38,469 nucleotides of DNA from Candidatus Nanopelagicales bacterium (lineage in GTDB: Bacteria; Actinomycetota; Actinomycetes; S36-B12; UBA5976): positions 1 through 38,469 of the forward strand of contig JAEMSA010000013.1 in NCBI GenBank assembly GCA_016463095.1, given 5' to 3'. The notes beneath the pieces are model-generated. The model made no database searches. It was not told the origin of the DNA and saw nothing but the letters and a program-made list of their open reading frames with translations. Below are positions 1-9,623 of this stretch, one piece after another (positions within the stretch are counted from its first letter, which is position 1; each line of letters opens with the position of its first letter). A program made the position numbers and the translations under genes.

Positions 1-51
1 GACTTCTTGCACGCCCGAAGTGTGTGGAGCAGTAACCACGAAAGCTCTCAT
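1..51 (-). CDS. Partial (5' end only): zinc-dependent alcohol dehydrogenase / medium-chain dehydrogenase family
   Basis: Reverse complement of 51..1 reads ATG... = MRAFVVTAPHTSGVQEV, typical N-terminus of Zn-dependent MDR dehydrogenases; truncated by the window edge; not in ORF track. Confidence 0.55.
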   Translation of the reverse strand, partial: MRAFVVTAPHTSGVQEV

Positions 52-125
52 AATGCAAACAATATAGATTGAGCAGTAATACGACCAAACACCAAGTTGT
101 CTCGATAGTGAGGTAAAAACTTCTA

Positions 126-1832
126 ATGCGAAGTGATGCTTGGTACAAAGGTAAAGATAGAGACTCCTACATCCATCGTGCATGGATGAGAAGAGGTCTA
201 CCTAATAACGCTTTTGATGGTCGCCCTCATATTGCAATAGCAAACACAGCTTCAGATCTTGCTCCCTGTAATTCTCATTTAAATGAAGTAATGGAATATG
301 TAAAAAACGGAATTTGGGAAGCAGGTGGTGTTCCCTTAAACATGCCAGCTGTTTCTTTAGGTGAAACACAAGTTCGCCCAACTGCAATGTTATGGCGCAA
401 CATGTCTGCCATGGCAACAGAAGAATTACTTCGCGCAAATCCAATTGATGGTGTTGTTTTACTAGGTGGTTGCGACAAAACAATTCCTGCACTCTTAATG
501 GCAGCAGCTTCAGTTGATTTACCAGCAATTGTGGTGCCAGGTGGACCAATGTTGACAGGAACTTATAAAGGTAAAGCATTAGGTTGCGGCACAGATGTCT
601 GGAAATTCAGTGAAGAACTTCGTGCCGGAAAAATGAGTGAAGAAGATTTCCTCAAATCAGAATCATCAATGATTAGAAGCCGTGGACATTGCAACACCAT
701 GGGAACTGCTTCCACCATGGGTTGTGTTGCTGAAGCTTTAGGTATGACAATTCCAGGAGTTGCTGGAACACCTGCACCTGATTCAAGATTGTTACAAAGC
801 GCGCAAGAAACTGGCAGATTAATTGTGCAAATGATAAAAGATGACCGCAAACCAAGTGATGTGATGACAAAGGGTTCATTTATTAACGCCATAGTCACTC
901 TCGCCGGCATTGGTGGTTCCACAAATGCGGTTGTTCATTTATTAGCAATTGCAGGGCGATTAGGAATTAAATTAACTTTGGATGATTTCGACAAAATCGG
1001 ATCAAATGTTCCACTTCTTGCTAACTTGCAACCTGCTGGAACTCATTTGATGGAAGATTTTTTCAGAGCAGGAGGTCTACTTGCTCTACTTAAAGAACTA
1101 AAAGATCTGTTGGATCCAAAAGCAATAACAGTTACCGGTAAACCTTTAGTTGATTATTTAGCTGATGCAGAAATTTTTGATGAAACAGTGATCAGCAAAA
1201 GAAGCAATCCTTTGAAAGATTCTGCAGGAATTGCAGTATTAAAAGGAAACCTGGCACCTCTTGGTGCAGTAATCAAACCAGCTGCAGCCAGTAAAGAATT
1301 ACTAAAACACAAAGGCAAAGCTTTAGTGTTTGATTCCATTGAAGATTTCCATACCCGAATTGATGATCCAAACTTAGCTGTTGATAAAGATTCAGTTTTA
1401 GTTTTAAGAGGATGTGGTCCTAAGGGATATCCCGGAATGCCAGAAGTTGCCAACATGCCAATGCCGCAAAAACTTCTTGCACAAGGGGTAAGAGACATGG
1501 TAAGAATTTGTGATGGTCGAATGAGTGGCACTGCTTATGGCACCGTGATTTTGCATGTGGCCCCAGAAGCAGCAGCATTTGGTCCTTTAGCCCTAATCCA
1601 AACAGGTGATGTAATTTCACTTGATGTTGAAAAAAGAACCTTAAATGTTGAACTAAGTGATGAAGAATTAAAGAATAGAAAACCAAGTCAAAAGATGATT
1701 GATGCTTTAGCTAAACCTGATCGTGGTTGGCAAAAGTTGTATGTCGATCATGTCAATCAAGCAGATACTGGTGCAGATTTAGATTTCCTAGTGGGATCAA
1801 GTGGATCCCAGGTGTTGCGTGAATCGCACTAA
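126..1832 (+). CDS. IlvD/Edd family dehydratase, probably sugar-acid (L-arabinonate/xylonate-type) dehydratase rather than biosynthetic DHAD
   Basis: Motifs GGCDKTIPALLM, GHCNTMGTASTM, GGSTNAVVHL, RGCGPKGYPGMPEV, CDGRMSGTAYGTV; N-terminus RSDAWYKGKDRDSYIHRAWM resembles sugar-acid dehydratases. Confidence 0.85.
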   Translation: MRSDAWYKGKDRDSYIHRAWMRRGLPNNAFDGRPHIAIANTASDLAPCNSHLNEVMEYVKNGIWEAGGVPLNMPAVSLGETQVRPTAMLWRNMSAMATEELLRANPIDGVVLLGGCDKTIPALLMAAASVDLPAIVVPGGPMLTGTYKGKALGCGTDVWKFSEELRAGKMSEEDFLKSESSMIRSRGHCNTMGTASTMGCVAEALGMTIPGVAGTPAPDSRLLQSAQETGRLIVQMIKDDRKPSDVMTKGSFINAIVTLAGIGGSTNAVVHLLAIAGRLGIKLTLDDFDKIGSNVPLLANLQPAGTHLMEDFFRAGGLLALLKELKDLLDPKAITVTGKPLVDYLADAEIFDETVISKRSNPLKDSAGIAVLKGNLAPLGAVIKPAAASKELLKHKGKALVFDSIEDFHTRIDDPNLAVDKDSVLVLRGCGPKGYPGMPEVANMPMPQKLLAQGVRDMVRICDGRMSGTAYGTVILHVAPEAAAFGPLALIQTGDVISLDVEKRTLNVELSDEELKNRKPSQKMIDALAKPDRGWQKLYVDHVNQADTGADLDFLVGSSGSQVLRESH

Positions 1833-4599
1833 AAACCTCAACCAAGATTTACTTCACGATTTAAAGAAAGTTTTACCTGACCAAATCTCGGATGAACTCT
1901 TTGACCGAGTAAGTATTGCCAATGATGCCTCTCACTACTTATTAACCCCTACTTTGGTAGCAAAACCAAAAACAGCTCAACAAATATCAGAAATATTTCA
2001 AATATCCCAAAAGCATGATTTAGGGATAACTTTTCGATCCGGGGGCACCTCCTTAAGTGGCCAATCTGTAACTGATTCTTTGCTGGTTGATACTCGTAAA
2101 AACTTTAAAGAAATAGAAGTATTAGCAAACGGTCTCAAAGTAAGAGTCCAACCAGGGTTAACCGTAAATAGAGTAAATGCCAGTTTAAAAAAATACGGTC
2201 GAAAACTAGGACCAGATCCAGCAAGTGAAATTGCTTGCACCATTGGTGGTGTTATTGCCAATAATTCCAGCGGCATGGCTTGTGGCACAGAATTTAATAC
2301 CTACAAGACTCTTTCATCCCTTGTTTTTGTATTACCTTCAGGAACACTGATTGATTCAAGTAAGGCGGATGCTGATAACCAATTAAGAATCAAAGAACCA
2401 GAAATCTATGCCGGTCTACTTGAGTTAAGAAAAAGAATAGTGGAAAAACCACAACTGGTAGAAAAAATCAATAACGCTTACTCGATAAAAAACACTATGG
2501 GCTATGGCCTTAATTCTTTTGTTGATTTTGAAAAACCTATAGATATTTTGACCCATTTAATTGTGGGTAGTGAGGGAACCCTTGCCTTTATCGCTGAGGC
2601 CACGTTTAACACTTTGCCGCTGTTAGCAAAATCTGCCACAAGTTTACTGATTTTTGATGAACTAGAACTTGCCACAAAATCATTACCAGCACTTAAAAAC
2701 AGTGATGCTGCTGTTATTGAGCTGCTGGATATTTCGTCTCTAAAAGTTGCCCAACGTGAACACATGGCTGACACAGTTCTAAAGCACTTAGAGTTCAAAA
2801 ATCATGCTGGCCTGTTAATTGAATATCAAGCTGAAACCGAATCCCAACTTGATGCCTTGATTGATAATGCCCACCAAGTTTTCAAAAACTTACCAATAAA
2901 AAGTGGTGAGTTAACAAAATCTGTAGAGATCAGAAACGAACTATGGCATGCCCGCAAAGGCCTTTATGCCGCTGTTGCTGGCAACAGGCCCAGTGGGACC
3001 ACTGCACTACTCGAAGACATCTCTGTGCCCATGAAACATTTACATGAAACCACCACCCATTTAGGTGAGTTGTTAAAGAAGCATCAATATTTAGATTCAG
3101 TGATTTTTGGTCACGCCAAAGATGGAAATCTTCATTTTCTTTTGAATGAAAAATTTCATGACCCATCATCTTTACAACGCTATGAAGATTTCACCCAAGA
3201 CATGGTGGAACTGGTTTTGTCCCACGATGGTTCCCTAAAAGCAGAACATGGCACAGGTCGAATCATGGCTCCATTTGTAAAAAGACAATTCGGCGCTGAG
3301 TTGTATCAAATAATGGTTGATTTAAAGAAACTCGTTGATAAACGAAATATTCTCAACCCCGGAATCATCATCAACGAAAATGAAAACATTCATATTGAAA
3401 ACCTAAAAGTCTCACCCGTCATTGATCAGGAAGTTGATAAATGTGTGGAATGTGGATACTGCGAAACAGTCTGCCCAAGTAAAGACCTCACCTTGACCCC
3501 CCGCCAAAGAATCACCATCAGAAGAATAAAAAAGGATGCGGAAAGAAATAACGACCAAGAACTAATTGAAGCCATAAATGCCAACTACGACTACCAAGCA
3601 CTTGATACCTGTGCCGTTGATGGCATGTGTGCCACTGCTTGCCCAGTTCACATCAACACCGGGGATCTTGTGAAAAGACTACGCAGTGAACAACAAAGCT
3701 TTGTTTCTCAAAGCTTTGGCTCATTGGCTGCGAGCAAATGGTCAGCCACTACTACTTTACTTTCTGGTCTTTTGACTACAGCAAAAAATATGCCAGCCCC
3801 AATTGTGGAAACAGTAAATAAAATCCTTCGCCAAATCAGTGGAAATAATTCGATGCCCCTGTGGAATAAAGCTTTACCAAGTGGTGGAAAAAGTCGTTTG
3901 GCTCTTCACTCAGATAATCCTGATTTGGTTTATTTTCCCTCTTGCGTTAATTCCCTATACGGGGAAAGTGATATTCAAAGAGCTTTCTTGAATTTGTGTG
4001 AAAAAGCAGGATTAAAAGTTTTGATCCCGGCAGGTATTCAAGATCTTTGTTGTGGCACACCGTGGGCTTCTAAAGGATTAACCCAAGGCTATGAAGTTAT
4101 GGCCTTGAAAACCAAGCAGGAAATTATGCGACAAGTAACCAAAGAGAACTTGGTGGTGGTTTCAGATGCCACTTCCTGCACCCATGGTTTAACCCAAATT
4201 TTTGGTGAAACCCAAATCCCAATTGTCGATGTTTTACAATTTGTGAACGAAAAAATTCTTCCGCTGGTGAAAATAAAAACCAAACTCACCTCCCTGGTTC
4301 TTCATCCCACCTGTTCAGGGGTGGAACTAGGGATCAATAAACACATGACTGCTTTAGCTGAAGCAATTAGTGAAGAAATAATAGTGCCCCTTGATTGGAC
4401 TTGTTGTGGTTTTGCCGGTGATCGAGGTTTACTCCACCCAGAGCTAACCCAAGCCGCGACTAGCACCCAGGCACAAGAATTAAGTAGTCACAAATATGTG
4501 GCTTATGCCTCCAGTAACAGACCTTGCCAAATTGGGCTAAGTATTGCCACCGGTCAAAACTATGTTCATTTGGTTGAACTAGTCGACCAAGTCTCTTAA
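1819..4599 (+). CDS. FAD-binding oxidase with C-terminal 4Fe-4S/CCG domains (D-lactate/glycolate/2-hydroxyacid dehydrogenase type)
   Basis: FAD_binding_4 (FRSGGTSLSGQSV, GPDPAS..CTIGGVIANNSSGMACG), FAD-oxidase C (HAKDGNLHF, EHGTGR), CVECGYCETVCPSKD and CAVDGMCATACPVHIN ferredoxin motifs, CCG motifs. ORF track starts at GTG 1801; GTG 1819 has AGG just upstream. Confidence 0.85.
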   Translation: MNRTKNLNQDLLHDLKKVLPDQISDELFDRVSIANDASHYLLTPTLVAKPKTAQQISEIFQISQKHDLGITFRSGGTSLSGQSVTDSLLVDTRKNFKEIEVLANGLKVRVQPGLTVNRVNASLKKYGRKLGPDPASEIACTIGGVIANNSSGMACGTEFNTYKTLSSLVFVLPSGTLIDSSKADADNQLRIKEPEIYAGLLELRKRIVEKPQLVEKINNAYSIKNTMGYGLNSFVDFEKPIDILTHLIVGSEGTLAFIAEATFNTLPLLAKSATSLLIFDELELATKSLPALKNSDAAVIELLDISSLKVAQREHMADTVLKHLEFKNHAGLLIEYQAETESQLDALIDNAHQVFKNLPIKSGELTKSVEIRNELWHARKGLYAAVAGNRPSGTTALLEDISVPMKHLHETTTHLGELLKKHQYLDSVIFGHAKDGNLHFLLNEKFHDPSSLQRYEDFTQDMVELVLSHDGSLKAEHGTGRIMAPFVKRQFGAELYQIMVDLKKLVDKRNILNPGIIINENENIHIENLKVSPVIDQEVDKCVECGYCETVCPSKDLTLTPRQRITIRRIKKDAERNNDQELIEAINANYDYQALDTCAVDGMCATACPVHINTGDLVKRLRSEQQSFVSQSFGSLAASKWSATTTLLSGLLTTAKNMPAPIVETVNKILRQISGNNSMPLWNKALPSGGKSRLALHSDNPDLVYFPSCVNSLYGESDIQRAFLNLCEKAGLKVLIPAGIQDLCCGTPWASKGLTQGYEVMALKTKQEIMRQVTKENLVVVSDATSCTHGLTQIFGETQIPIVDVLQFVNEKILPLVKIKTKLTSLVLHPTCSGVELGINKHMTALAEAISEEIIVPLDWTCCGFAGDRGLLHPELTQAATSTQAQELSSHKYVAYASSNRPCQIGLSIATGQNYVHLVELVDQVS

Positions 4600-5076
4600 A
4601 ACCTCATATCTGTCTTACTTGTATTGAAGAATTGATCTATTTAGTGGATCTGCAGATGGAACTAAATTAGAGATGCGTCTATATTACGCATACATTTCGA
4701 CTGGAATTTCGTCAAATTCTTGCAAAATATTAACAATTTTTGCAACTGAATTAATTAGCAAAATATAAAAAATTTCAATAAAAATGCTGAAAATATGAAT
4801 GTTTTTACAAAAAAAATAAAAGATTTTTGTGAAAAAATACAAAAAATGGACACAACATATAGCACTTTTATCACACTCAAGAAATTAATGTGAAAATTAT
4901 GACTTGGCAAAAACCCCCTCTGACCTGCGCAAATGCACCTTTTTTTTGCATATTTTTAATCAAATAATTAACAAATATTTTGTGTTAAAAACTTAAAAAT
5001 TAGTGAAAAAATAGTTGCGACACGGCGCGTCGAAATACGCGTTACTTAGAGACAATATGCATTTCTTCTGGAACGA
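4600..5076. promoter_or_regulatory. Long A/T-tract-rich intergenic leader upstream of the basic A/K/R/P protein
   Basis: No supported ORF; repeated A/T tracts of 4-8 nt between ~4760 and 4846; strongly AT-rich compared with flanking coding DNA. Confidence 0.5.
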
Positions 5077-5133
5077 TTGTTCTTAACGTTCTTCTGTGAT
5101 TTCCGGAACAGAAGACACTCGCCAGGAGGAATT

Positions 5134-5361
5134 GTGGCTAAAAGAAGAAAAAAAGCAGCAAAGAAAGCAGCACCAAAGCGCCGTCGTAAGAAGGCAGCAG
5201 CTGCTCCAAAGCGTCGTCGTCGTAAGAAAGCAGCTAAGAAAGCTGCTCCAAAGCGTCGTCGTCGTAAGAAAGCTGCAAAGAAAGCTGCACCAAAGCGTCG
5301 TCGTAAGAAAGCAGCAAAAGCTGCTCCAAAGCGTCGTCGTCGTCGTAAGAAAGCTGCTTAA
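5134..5361 (+). CDS. Small highly basic histone-H1/HU-tail-like protein (75 aa; only A, K, R, P plus initiator Met)
   Basis: AGGAGGA at 5124-5130 then GTG 5134; protein MAKRRKKAAKKAAPKRRRKKAAAAPKRRRRKK...; intrinsic terminator directly downstream. The ORF-track start at 5077 lacks this RBS. Confidence 0.8.
   Translation: MAKRRKKAAKKAAPKRRRKKAAAAPKRRRRKKAAKKAAPKRRRRKKAAKKAAPKRRRKKAAKAAPKRRRRRKKAA
5200..5360 (+). repeat. Imperfect in-frame tandem repeats, unit ~ GCTGCTCCAAAGCGTCGTCGT(CGT)AAGAAAGC
   Basis: CCAAAGCGTCGTCGT..AAGAAAGC recurs four times with variable CGT number. Confidence 0.8.
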
Positions 5362-5378
5362 CCTTTATAGGTTTGCTG

Positions 5379-5410
5379 AAAAAACCCCGGTGCTTGCGCC
5401 GGGGTTTTTT
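5379..5410 (+). terminator. Intrinsic terminator AAAAAACCCCGG-tgcttgcg-CCGGGGTTTTTT
   Basis: Perfect GC stem flanked by A run and T run; likely usable in both directions. Confidence 0.9.
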
Positions 5411-5430
5411 AATGCCTAAAACTGATTAGT

Positions 5431-5679
5431 TCAAGAAACTCGGCGGCGATAGATCGCGTAAGCACCACAACCAAGTGCGAATAATCCCATTAGTCGTGCT
5501 CCGATTCCGATCGGCAAACTGGCTAACCAGATACCGGTGATAATTGCTAAAGATCCGAATACGAAAGTTAAAATTCTTGCCAACTTTTTCTGGCTAGCAA
5601 AGGAGCAAGCAAGAGCAATAGGTCCAAATAAAAGTACCGAAAGAAGTATCAGGCTCACAAGAAGCGCTAAAGATTGCAT
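5431..5679 (-). CDS. Small hydrophobic membrane protein
   Basis: 82-aa ORF with several hydrophobic stretches; its start lies 19 nt from the divergent protease start. Confidence 0.5.
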   Translation of the reverse strand: MQSLALLVSLILLSVLLFGPIALACSFASQKKLARILTFVFGSLAIITGIWLASLPIGIGARLMGLFALGCGAYAIYRRRVS

Positions 5680-5698
5680 TAAAGTAGTCTTACATCAC

Positions 5699-6754
5699 AT
5701 GAAAAAAATATCTACTGCTTTGATAGCAATTTTCTCTTTATTTATCAGCCTTTTTTCGACTTCAGCCAATGCGGTTGTGGGTGGCGCTGATGCCACAGGT
5801 TCAGGCTTTGTGGTTGCAGTCAGAGTTGATTTACCAGGTGATTTACAAACAGCTTGTACTGGTGGTTTATGGAAACCAAAAATTGTGGTGACTGCTGCTC
5901 ATTGCGTTGTTGCTGAAGGCACATCCACTGTGGCTACTGCTTCTGACGTAAGCATTTATGCCCAAGGGGTAAATGTAACTGGGGCTAGACCAGTTGCCAA
6001 AGCTGTGGCCGTAATTCTTACTGGTGGATATTCAAATTCCAGTACCGGATTTGTCGAAGACAATGATTTAGCTTTCTTGATTTTGGACAAAGAAATCGGC
6101 ACTCCTTTGGTTGCACGTTTAGCAAGTGAGTCAGAAGCTGCTTCAGCTACCTTGTTGGGTAAAAAGTTGAACTTTTTTGGTTATGGTCAGACTGCCAAAG
6201 AAAGTGATGTTTCAATGATTCCTTTAACCCTTTCGCAAACTCCTTTTCAATTCTTAGGTGGCAAGACTTATTTGTATGGAAAATCAGCTAGCGGATCTGG
6301 TGCCTGTTTTGGTGACAGTGGTGGGCCAGTAATTTTGCAAACTGAAACTGAAAACTTATTAGTCGGACCAGTTGCAGGTGGGAGCGGTTCTCCTTGTTAC
6401 CCGGAGATAAAAAATCGCGCAGTGTTAGGACTGGTGGCAAGTAATTTCACAGATTTAGTTAAAACAGCGCTCACTACTGCCGGATATTCAGCTGACGAAG
6501 CTTTCACTACGCCCAGACCAACTCTTTCCAAAGGCACTATTTCAGTCAAAAGCGTGCTTAAAAAGATTGGTGTTCAAACTACAAGTTCCACCAGTGTCAA
6601 AATTGTGGGAGTTAAGGCTAAACCAACAAGTGCCTGCAAGGCCACTGCTTCCTCGGTAATAGTTAGTGGCAAGGGCACCTGCACTTTGACCTTTACGGTC
6701 AAAAAATCAGGCAAAACTGCGAGGACAGCTAAAACTACTTTCAGCGTTGGCTAA
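5699..6754 (+). CDS. Secreted trypsin-like (S1 family) serine protease
   Basis: Signal peptide [37 protein letters not shown] (His), DNDLAFLIL (Asp), GDSGGP (Ser). ORF-track start 5537 is upstream of the signal peptide. Confidence 0.85.
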   Translation: MKKISTALIAIFSLFISLFSTSANAVVGGADATGSGFVVAVRVDLPGDLQTACTGGLWKPKIVVTAAHCVVAEGTSTVATASDVSIYAQGVNVTGARPVAKAVAVILTGGYSNSSTGFVEDNDLAFLILDKEIGTPLVARLASESEAASATLLGKKLNFFGYGQTAKESDVSMIPLTLSQTPFQFLGGKTYLYGKSASGSGACFGDSGGPVILQTETENLLVGPVAGGSGSPCYPEIKNRAVLGLVASNFTDLVKTALTTAGYSADEAFTTPRPTLSKGTISVKSVLKKIGVQTTSSTSVKIVGVKAKPTSACKATASSVIVSGKGTCTLTFTVKKSGKTARTAKTTFSVG

Positions 6755-6765
6755 GTTTTAATCCG

Positions 6766-7605
6766 ATGGCAACTAATTACAAACCCGTTCCAATAACAAT
6801 TACTAAGCCTGAATATGTGGGCAAAAGTGCACCAACCCCCTATAAAGGTAGTGATGTGCAAAGTAGTGAAACTGTAGAAAAAATGCGCATCGCTGGAAGA
6901 ATCGCAGCAGATGCCATGCATTTAGCAGGATCCCAAATCAAAGCTGGCATGACCACTGAAGACTTAGACCAAATAGTCCACGAATTCATTTGCGATCACG
7001 CTGCCTACCCCTCAACATTGGGGTATCGAGGTTTTCCTAAATCTTTGTGCACCTCAATTAATGAAGTGATTTGTCATGGCATCCCTTCTAACCAAATAAT
7101 TAATGAAGGTGACATTGTTAATTTAGATGTCACCGCTTTCAAAGACGGAGTTCACGGAGACACTAACTACACATTTCTAGTTGGTGAAGTTGCAGAGGAA
7201 ACAAAACTTTTAGTACAAAGAACTCAAGAAGCACTAGATCGAGCCATTCAAGTGGTTGCCCCGGGCAGACCCATCAACGTTATTGGTCGAGTAATTGAAA
7301 GTTATGCCAAAAGGTTTAACTACGGAGTAGTTAGAGATTTCACCGGCCACGGAGTACACACCTCCTTTCACTCCGGACTAGTAATCCCACATTTTGATGA
7401 TCCAACTGCAACTCAATTAATGCAAGAAGGAATGACTTTCACTATTGAACCCATGCTCAATTTGGGTACACATGATTACGACATTTTGGATGACACTTGG
7501 ACTGTGTTAACCAAGGACAGAAAATTATCTGCCCAATTTGAACACACCCTAGTTGTGACAAAAACAGGGGCAGACATCCTTACATTGCCTAGTATTAATT
7601 TGTGA
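6766..7605 (+). CDS. map: Type I methionine aminopeptidase
   Basis: [44 protein letters not shown] motifs. Confidence 0.95.
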   Translation: MATNYKPVPITITKPEYVGKSAPTPYKGSDVQSSETVEKMRIAGRIAADAMHLAGSQIKAGMTTEDLDQIVHEFICDHAAYPSTLGYRGFPKSLCTSINEVICHGIPSNQIINEGDIVNLDVTAFKDGVHGDTNYTFLVGEVAEETKLLVQRTQEALDRAIQVVAPGRPINVIGRVIESYAKRFNYGVVRDFTGHGVHTSFHSGLVIPHFDDPTATQLMQEGMTFTIEPMLNLGTHDYDILDDTWTVLTKDRKLSAQFEHTLVVTKTGADILTLPSINL

Positions 7606-8129
7606 ACATCCCTAAGCACTTGGAATACGCCTATTCCAGGATTGTTGATGTTGCCGATTTTCCAAAACCTGGAATTTTATTCAAAGATATAACACCTGTA
7701 TTGGAAGATGAAAAAGCTTTTGCAGCAGTGGTGGATGATCTGGCAAGTCATTTAAATGGGGCAAATAAAGTTGCCGGTATTGAATCAAGAGGATTTATTT
7801 TTGCAGCAGCCATAGCTGCCAAACATAATTTAGGTTTAGTGCTGTTAAGAAAACCAGGAAAATTACCACGGGAAACTCATGTCATCCAATATCAACTGGA
7901 ATACGGCTTTGATTCATTGGAAATGCATATAGATTCACTAAATCAAAAAGATTCAGTTATTTTAATTGACGATGTTTTAGCCACCGGTGGAACGTTATTG
8001 GCGGGAAGTGAACTGATTGCTAAATCTGGTGCCAGATTAACAAATTCTGCAGTATTTATTGAAATTTCAGCATTAAAAGGTCGCACTCGCCTCTCTTCAA
8101 TACCTGTTCACTCCAGCATCATAGTCTAA
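7602..8129 (+). CDS. apt: Adenine phosphoribosyltransferase
   Basis: [48 protein letters not shown] overlap with map. Confidence 0.93.
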   Translation: MNIPKHLEYAYSRIVDVADFPKPGILFKDITPVLEDEKAFAAVVDDLASHLNGANKVAGIESRGFIFAAAIAAKHNLGLVLLRKPGKLPRETHVIQYQLEYGFDSLEMHIDSLNQKDSVILIDDVLATGGTLLAGSELIAKSGARLTNSAVFIEISALKGRTRLSSIPVHSSIIV

Positions 8130-8162
8130 ATTAATTACTAATTCAATTAAAGGAGTTTGTAA

Positions 8163-8816
8163 ATGGAAAACGCACCTGCCCGTTTAATGGCGGAATTTGT
8201 CGGAACTTTTGCACTGGTATTACTTGGTGCCGGATCAATCTTGAGTGGTGCTGATATCACTGGTATTGCACTTGCTCACGGTATTGCCATCTTTGTTTCA
8301 GTTTCAGCTTTTGCACACATTTCAGGTGGAGCATTTAATCCTGCTGTCACTATTGCACTGTGGGCAACTAAAAGAATGAAATCTTTAGACGCACTTGCCT
8401 ATATTGTGACCCAATTACTTGGTGGATTATTAGCAGCTTTTCTTTTGAAAATTGCTTACGGATCATATGCTCAAACTGTTGGGGTTCCAACACTTGCTCA
8501 ACCAATTAAACCAATTTATGGTTTGGTAGTTGAAGCCATTGCTACATTTCTTTTGATGATGGTAATTATGGGTGTAGCAATTGATTCTCGTGGCACATTC
8601 TCCGCTGTGGCAGGACTTCCAATTGGTTTAATCATCTCAGCAGATATTTTGTTCTCCGGTCCATTAACTGGTGGAGCAATGAACCCAGCACGTTGGTTTG
8701 GTCCAGCTATTGCTTCAGGACAGTTAACAAACTTCTGGATTTGGATTCTTGGTCCAATTCTGGGTGCCCTTGCTGCAGTATTTCTTTACGATGGGCTAGT
8801 TAAACCAAAAAAGTAA
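8163..8816 (+). CDS. MIP-family aquaporin/glyceroaquaporin
   Basis: Two NPA boxes (GGAFNPAVT, GGAMNPARWFGPA), six hydrophobic segments; AGGAG upstream. Confidence 0.9.
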   Translation: MENAPARLMAEFVGTFALVLLGAGSILSGADITGIALAHGIAIFVSVSAFAHISGGAFNPAVTIALWATKRMKSLDALAYIVTQLLGGLLAAFLLKIAYGSYAQTVGVPTLAQPIKPIYGLVVEAIATFLLMMVIMGVAIDSRGTFSAVAGLPIGLIISADILFSGPLTGGAMNPARWFGPAIASGQLTNFWIWILGPILGALAAVFLYDGLVKPKK

Positions 8817-8834
8817 CTAGGACATAATTAGTTC

Positions 8835-9593
8835 ATGATCAACTGGCCAGCCGATACTTTGACGCTGGCCATTGACATTGGTGGTTCAGGAATTAAAGCC
8901 AGCGTCATAAATAAAGATGGCGAAATGGTTTGTGAACGTATTCGAATGGAAACTCCCTATCCTTCTCATCCTGAAGGTTTCTCAAAAGTAGTTGCTGATT
9001 TTGTGAAAAATTTACCACCAGCGCAAAGAGCAAGTGTGGGTTTTCCTGGTTTAGTTAGAAATGGAATTGTAGTTATGGTTCCTTCCCTTTCTCGTTTAGT
9101 TAAAGATGGACCAAAAGATCCTGAATTGGTTACTGCTTGGGAAAACTTTGATTTACAAACTCCCATGACCAAAGCTTTAGGGATTCCCACCAAAGTTGCC
9201 AATGATGCAGATATTCAAGGCGCAGCCGTTATTAAAGGTGAAGGTTTGGAATTTGTGATGACACTAGGAACAGGTGTTGGTACAGCATTATTTCAAAATG
9301 GAATACTACTTCCCCACTTAGAACTTGGACATGCACCATTTAGACAAAGTGAAGAATTTGAAGAACAAATTGGTAATGCGGCAAGGGAACGAATCGGTGT
9401 TGAAAGATGGACTAAGAGAGTTATTAAAGCCATTGCAAAATACAACCAATTTCTTTACTACGATCACTGTTTTGTTGGTGGTGGAAATGCTAAACATATT
9501 AAAGGTTTAGATTTGGGACCAAAAGTTACCAGAGTCAGCAACAGAGCTGGACTTGTTGGTGGGGCCAGGATCTGGGACTTAGAAGCTAGTTAA
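8835..9593 (+). CDS. ppgK: Polyphosphate glucokinase (ROK family)
   Basis: LAIDIGGSGIKA, ANDADIQG, MTLGTGVGTALF, ELGHAPF. Confidence 0.85.
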   Translation: MINWPADTLTLAIDIGGSGIKASVINKDGEMVCERIRMETPYPSHPEGFSKVVADFVKNLPPAQRASVGFPGLVRNGIVVMVPSLSRLVKDGPKDPELVTAWENFDLQTPMTKALGIPTKVANDADIQGAAVIKGEGLEFVMTLGTGVGTALFQNGILLPHLELGHAPFRQSEEFEEQIGNAARERIGVERWTKRVIKAIAKYNQFLYYDHCFVGGGNAKHIKGLDLGPKVTRVSNRAGLVGGARIWDLEAS

Positions 9594-9623
9594 GTATTTT
9601 GGGAACTAGTTTTATGTGTTTGC

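Noticed and set aside
202-922. Minus-strand ORFs within the dehydratase
   Set aside because: Shadow ORFs of a well-supported coding frame
126-1832. Calling the dehydratase biosynthetic ilvD
   Set aside because: N-terminal and neighbourhood features fit a sugar-acid dehydratase better; cannot be settled without phylogeny
4673-4691. ATGCGT-ctatatt-ACGCAT hairpin as terminator of the FAD-oxidase gene
   Set aside because: Only 6-bp stem, no T tract
5096-5419. 107-aa +frame ORF overlapping the A/K/R/P gene
   Set aside because: Out-of-frame reading of the same triplet repeats (QSVVVVRK...), no RBS, runs through the terminator; the GTG 5134 frame has AGGAGGA
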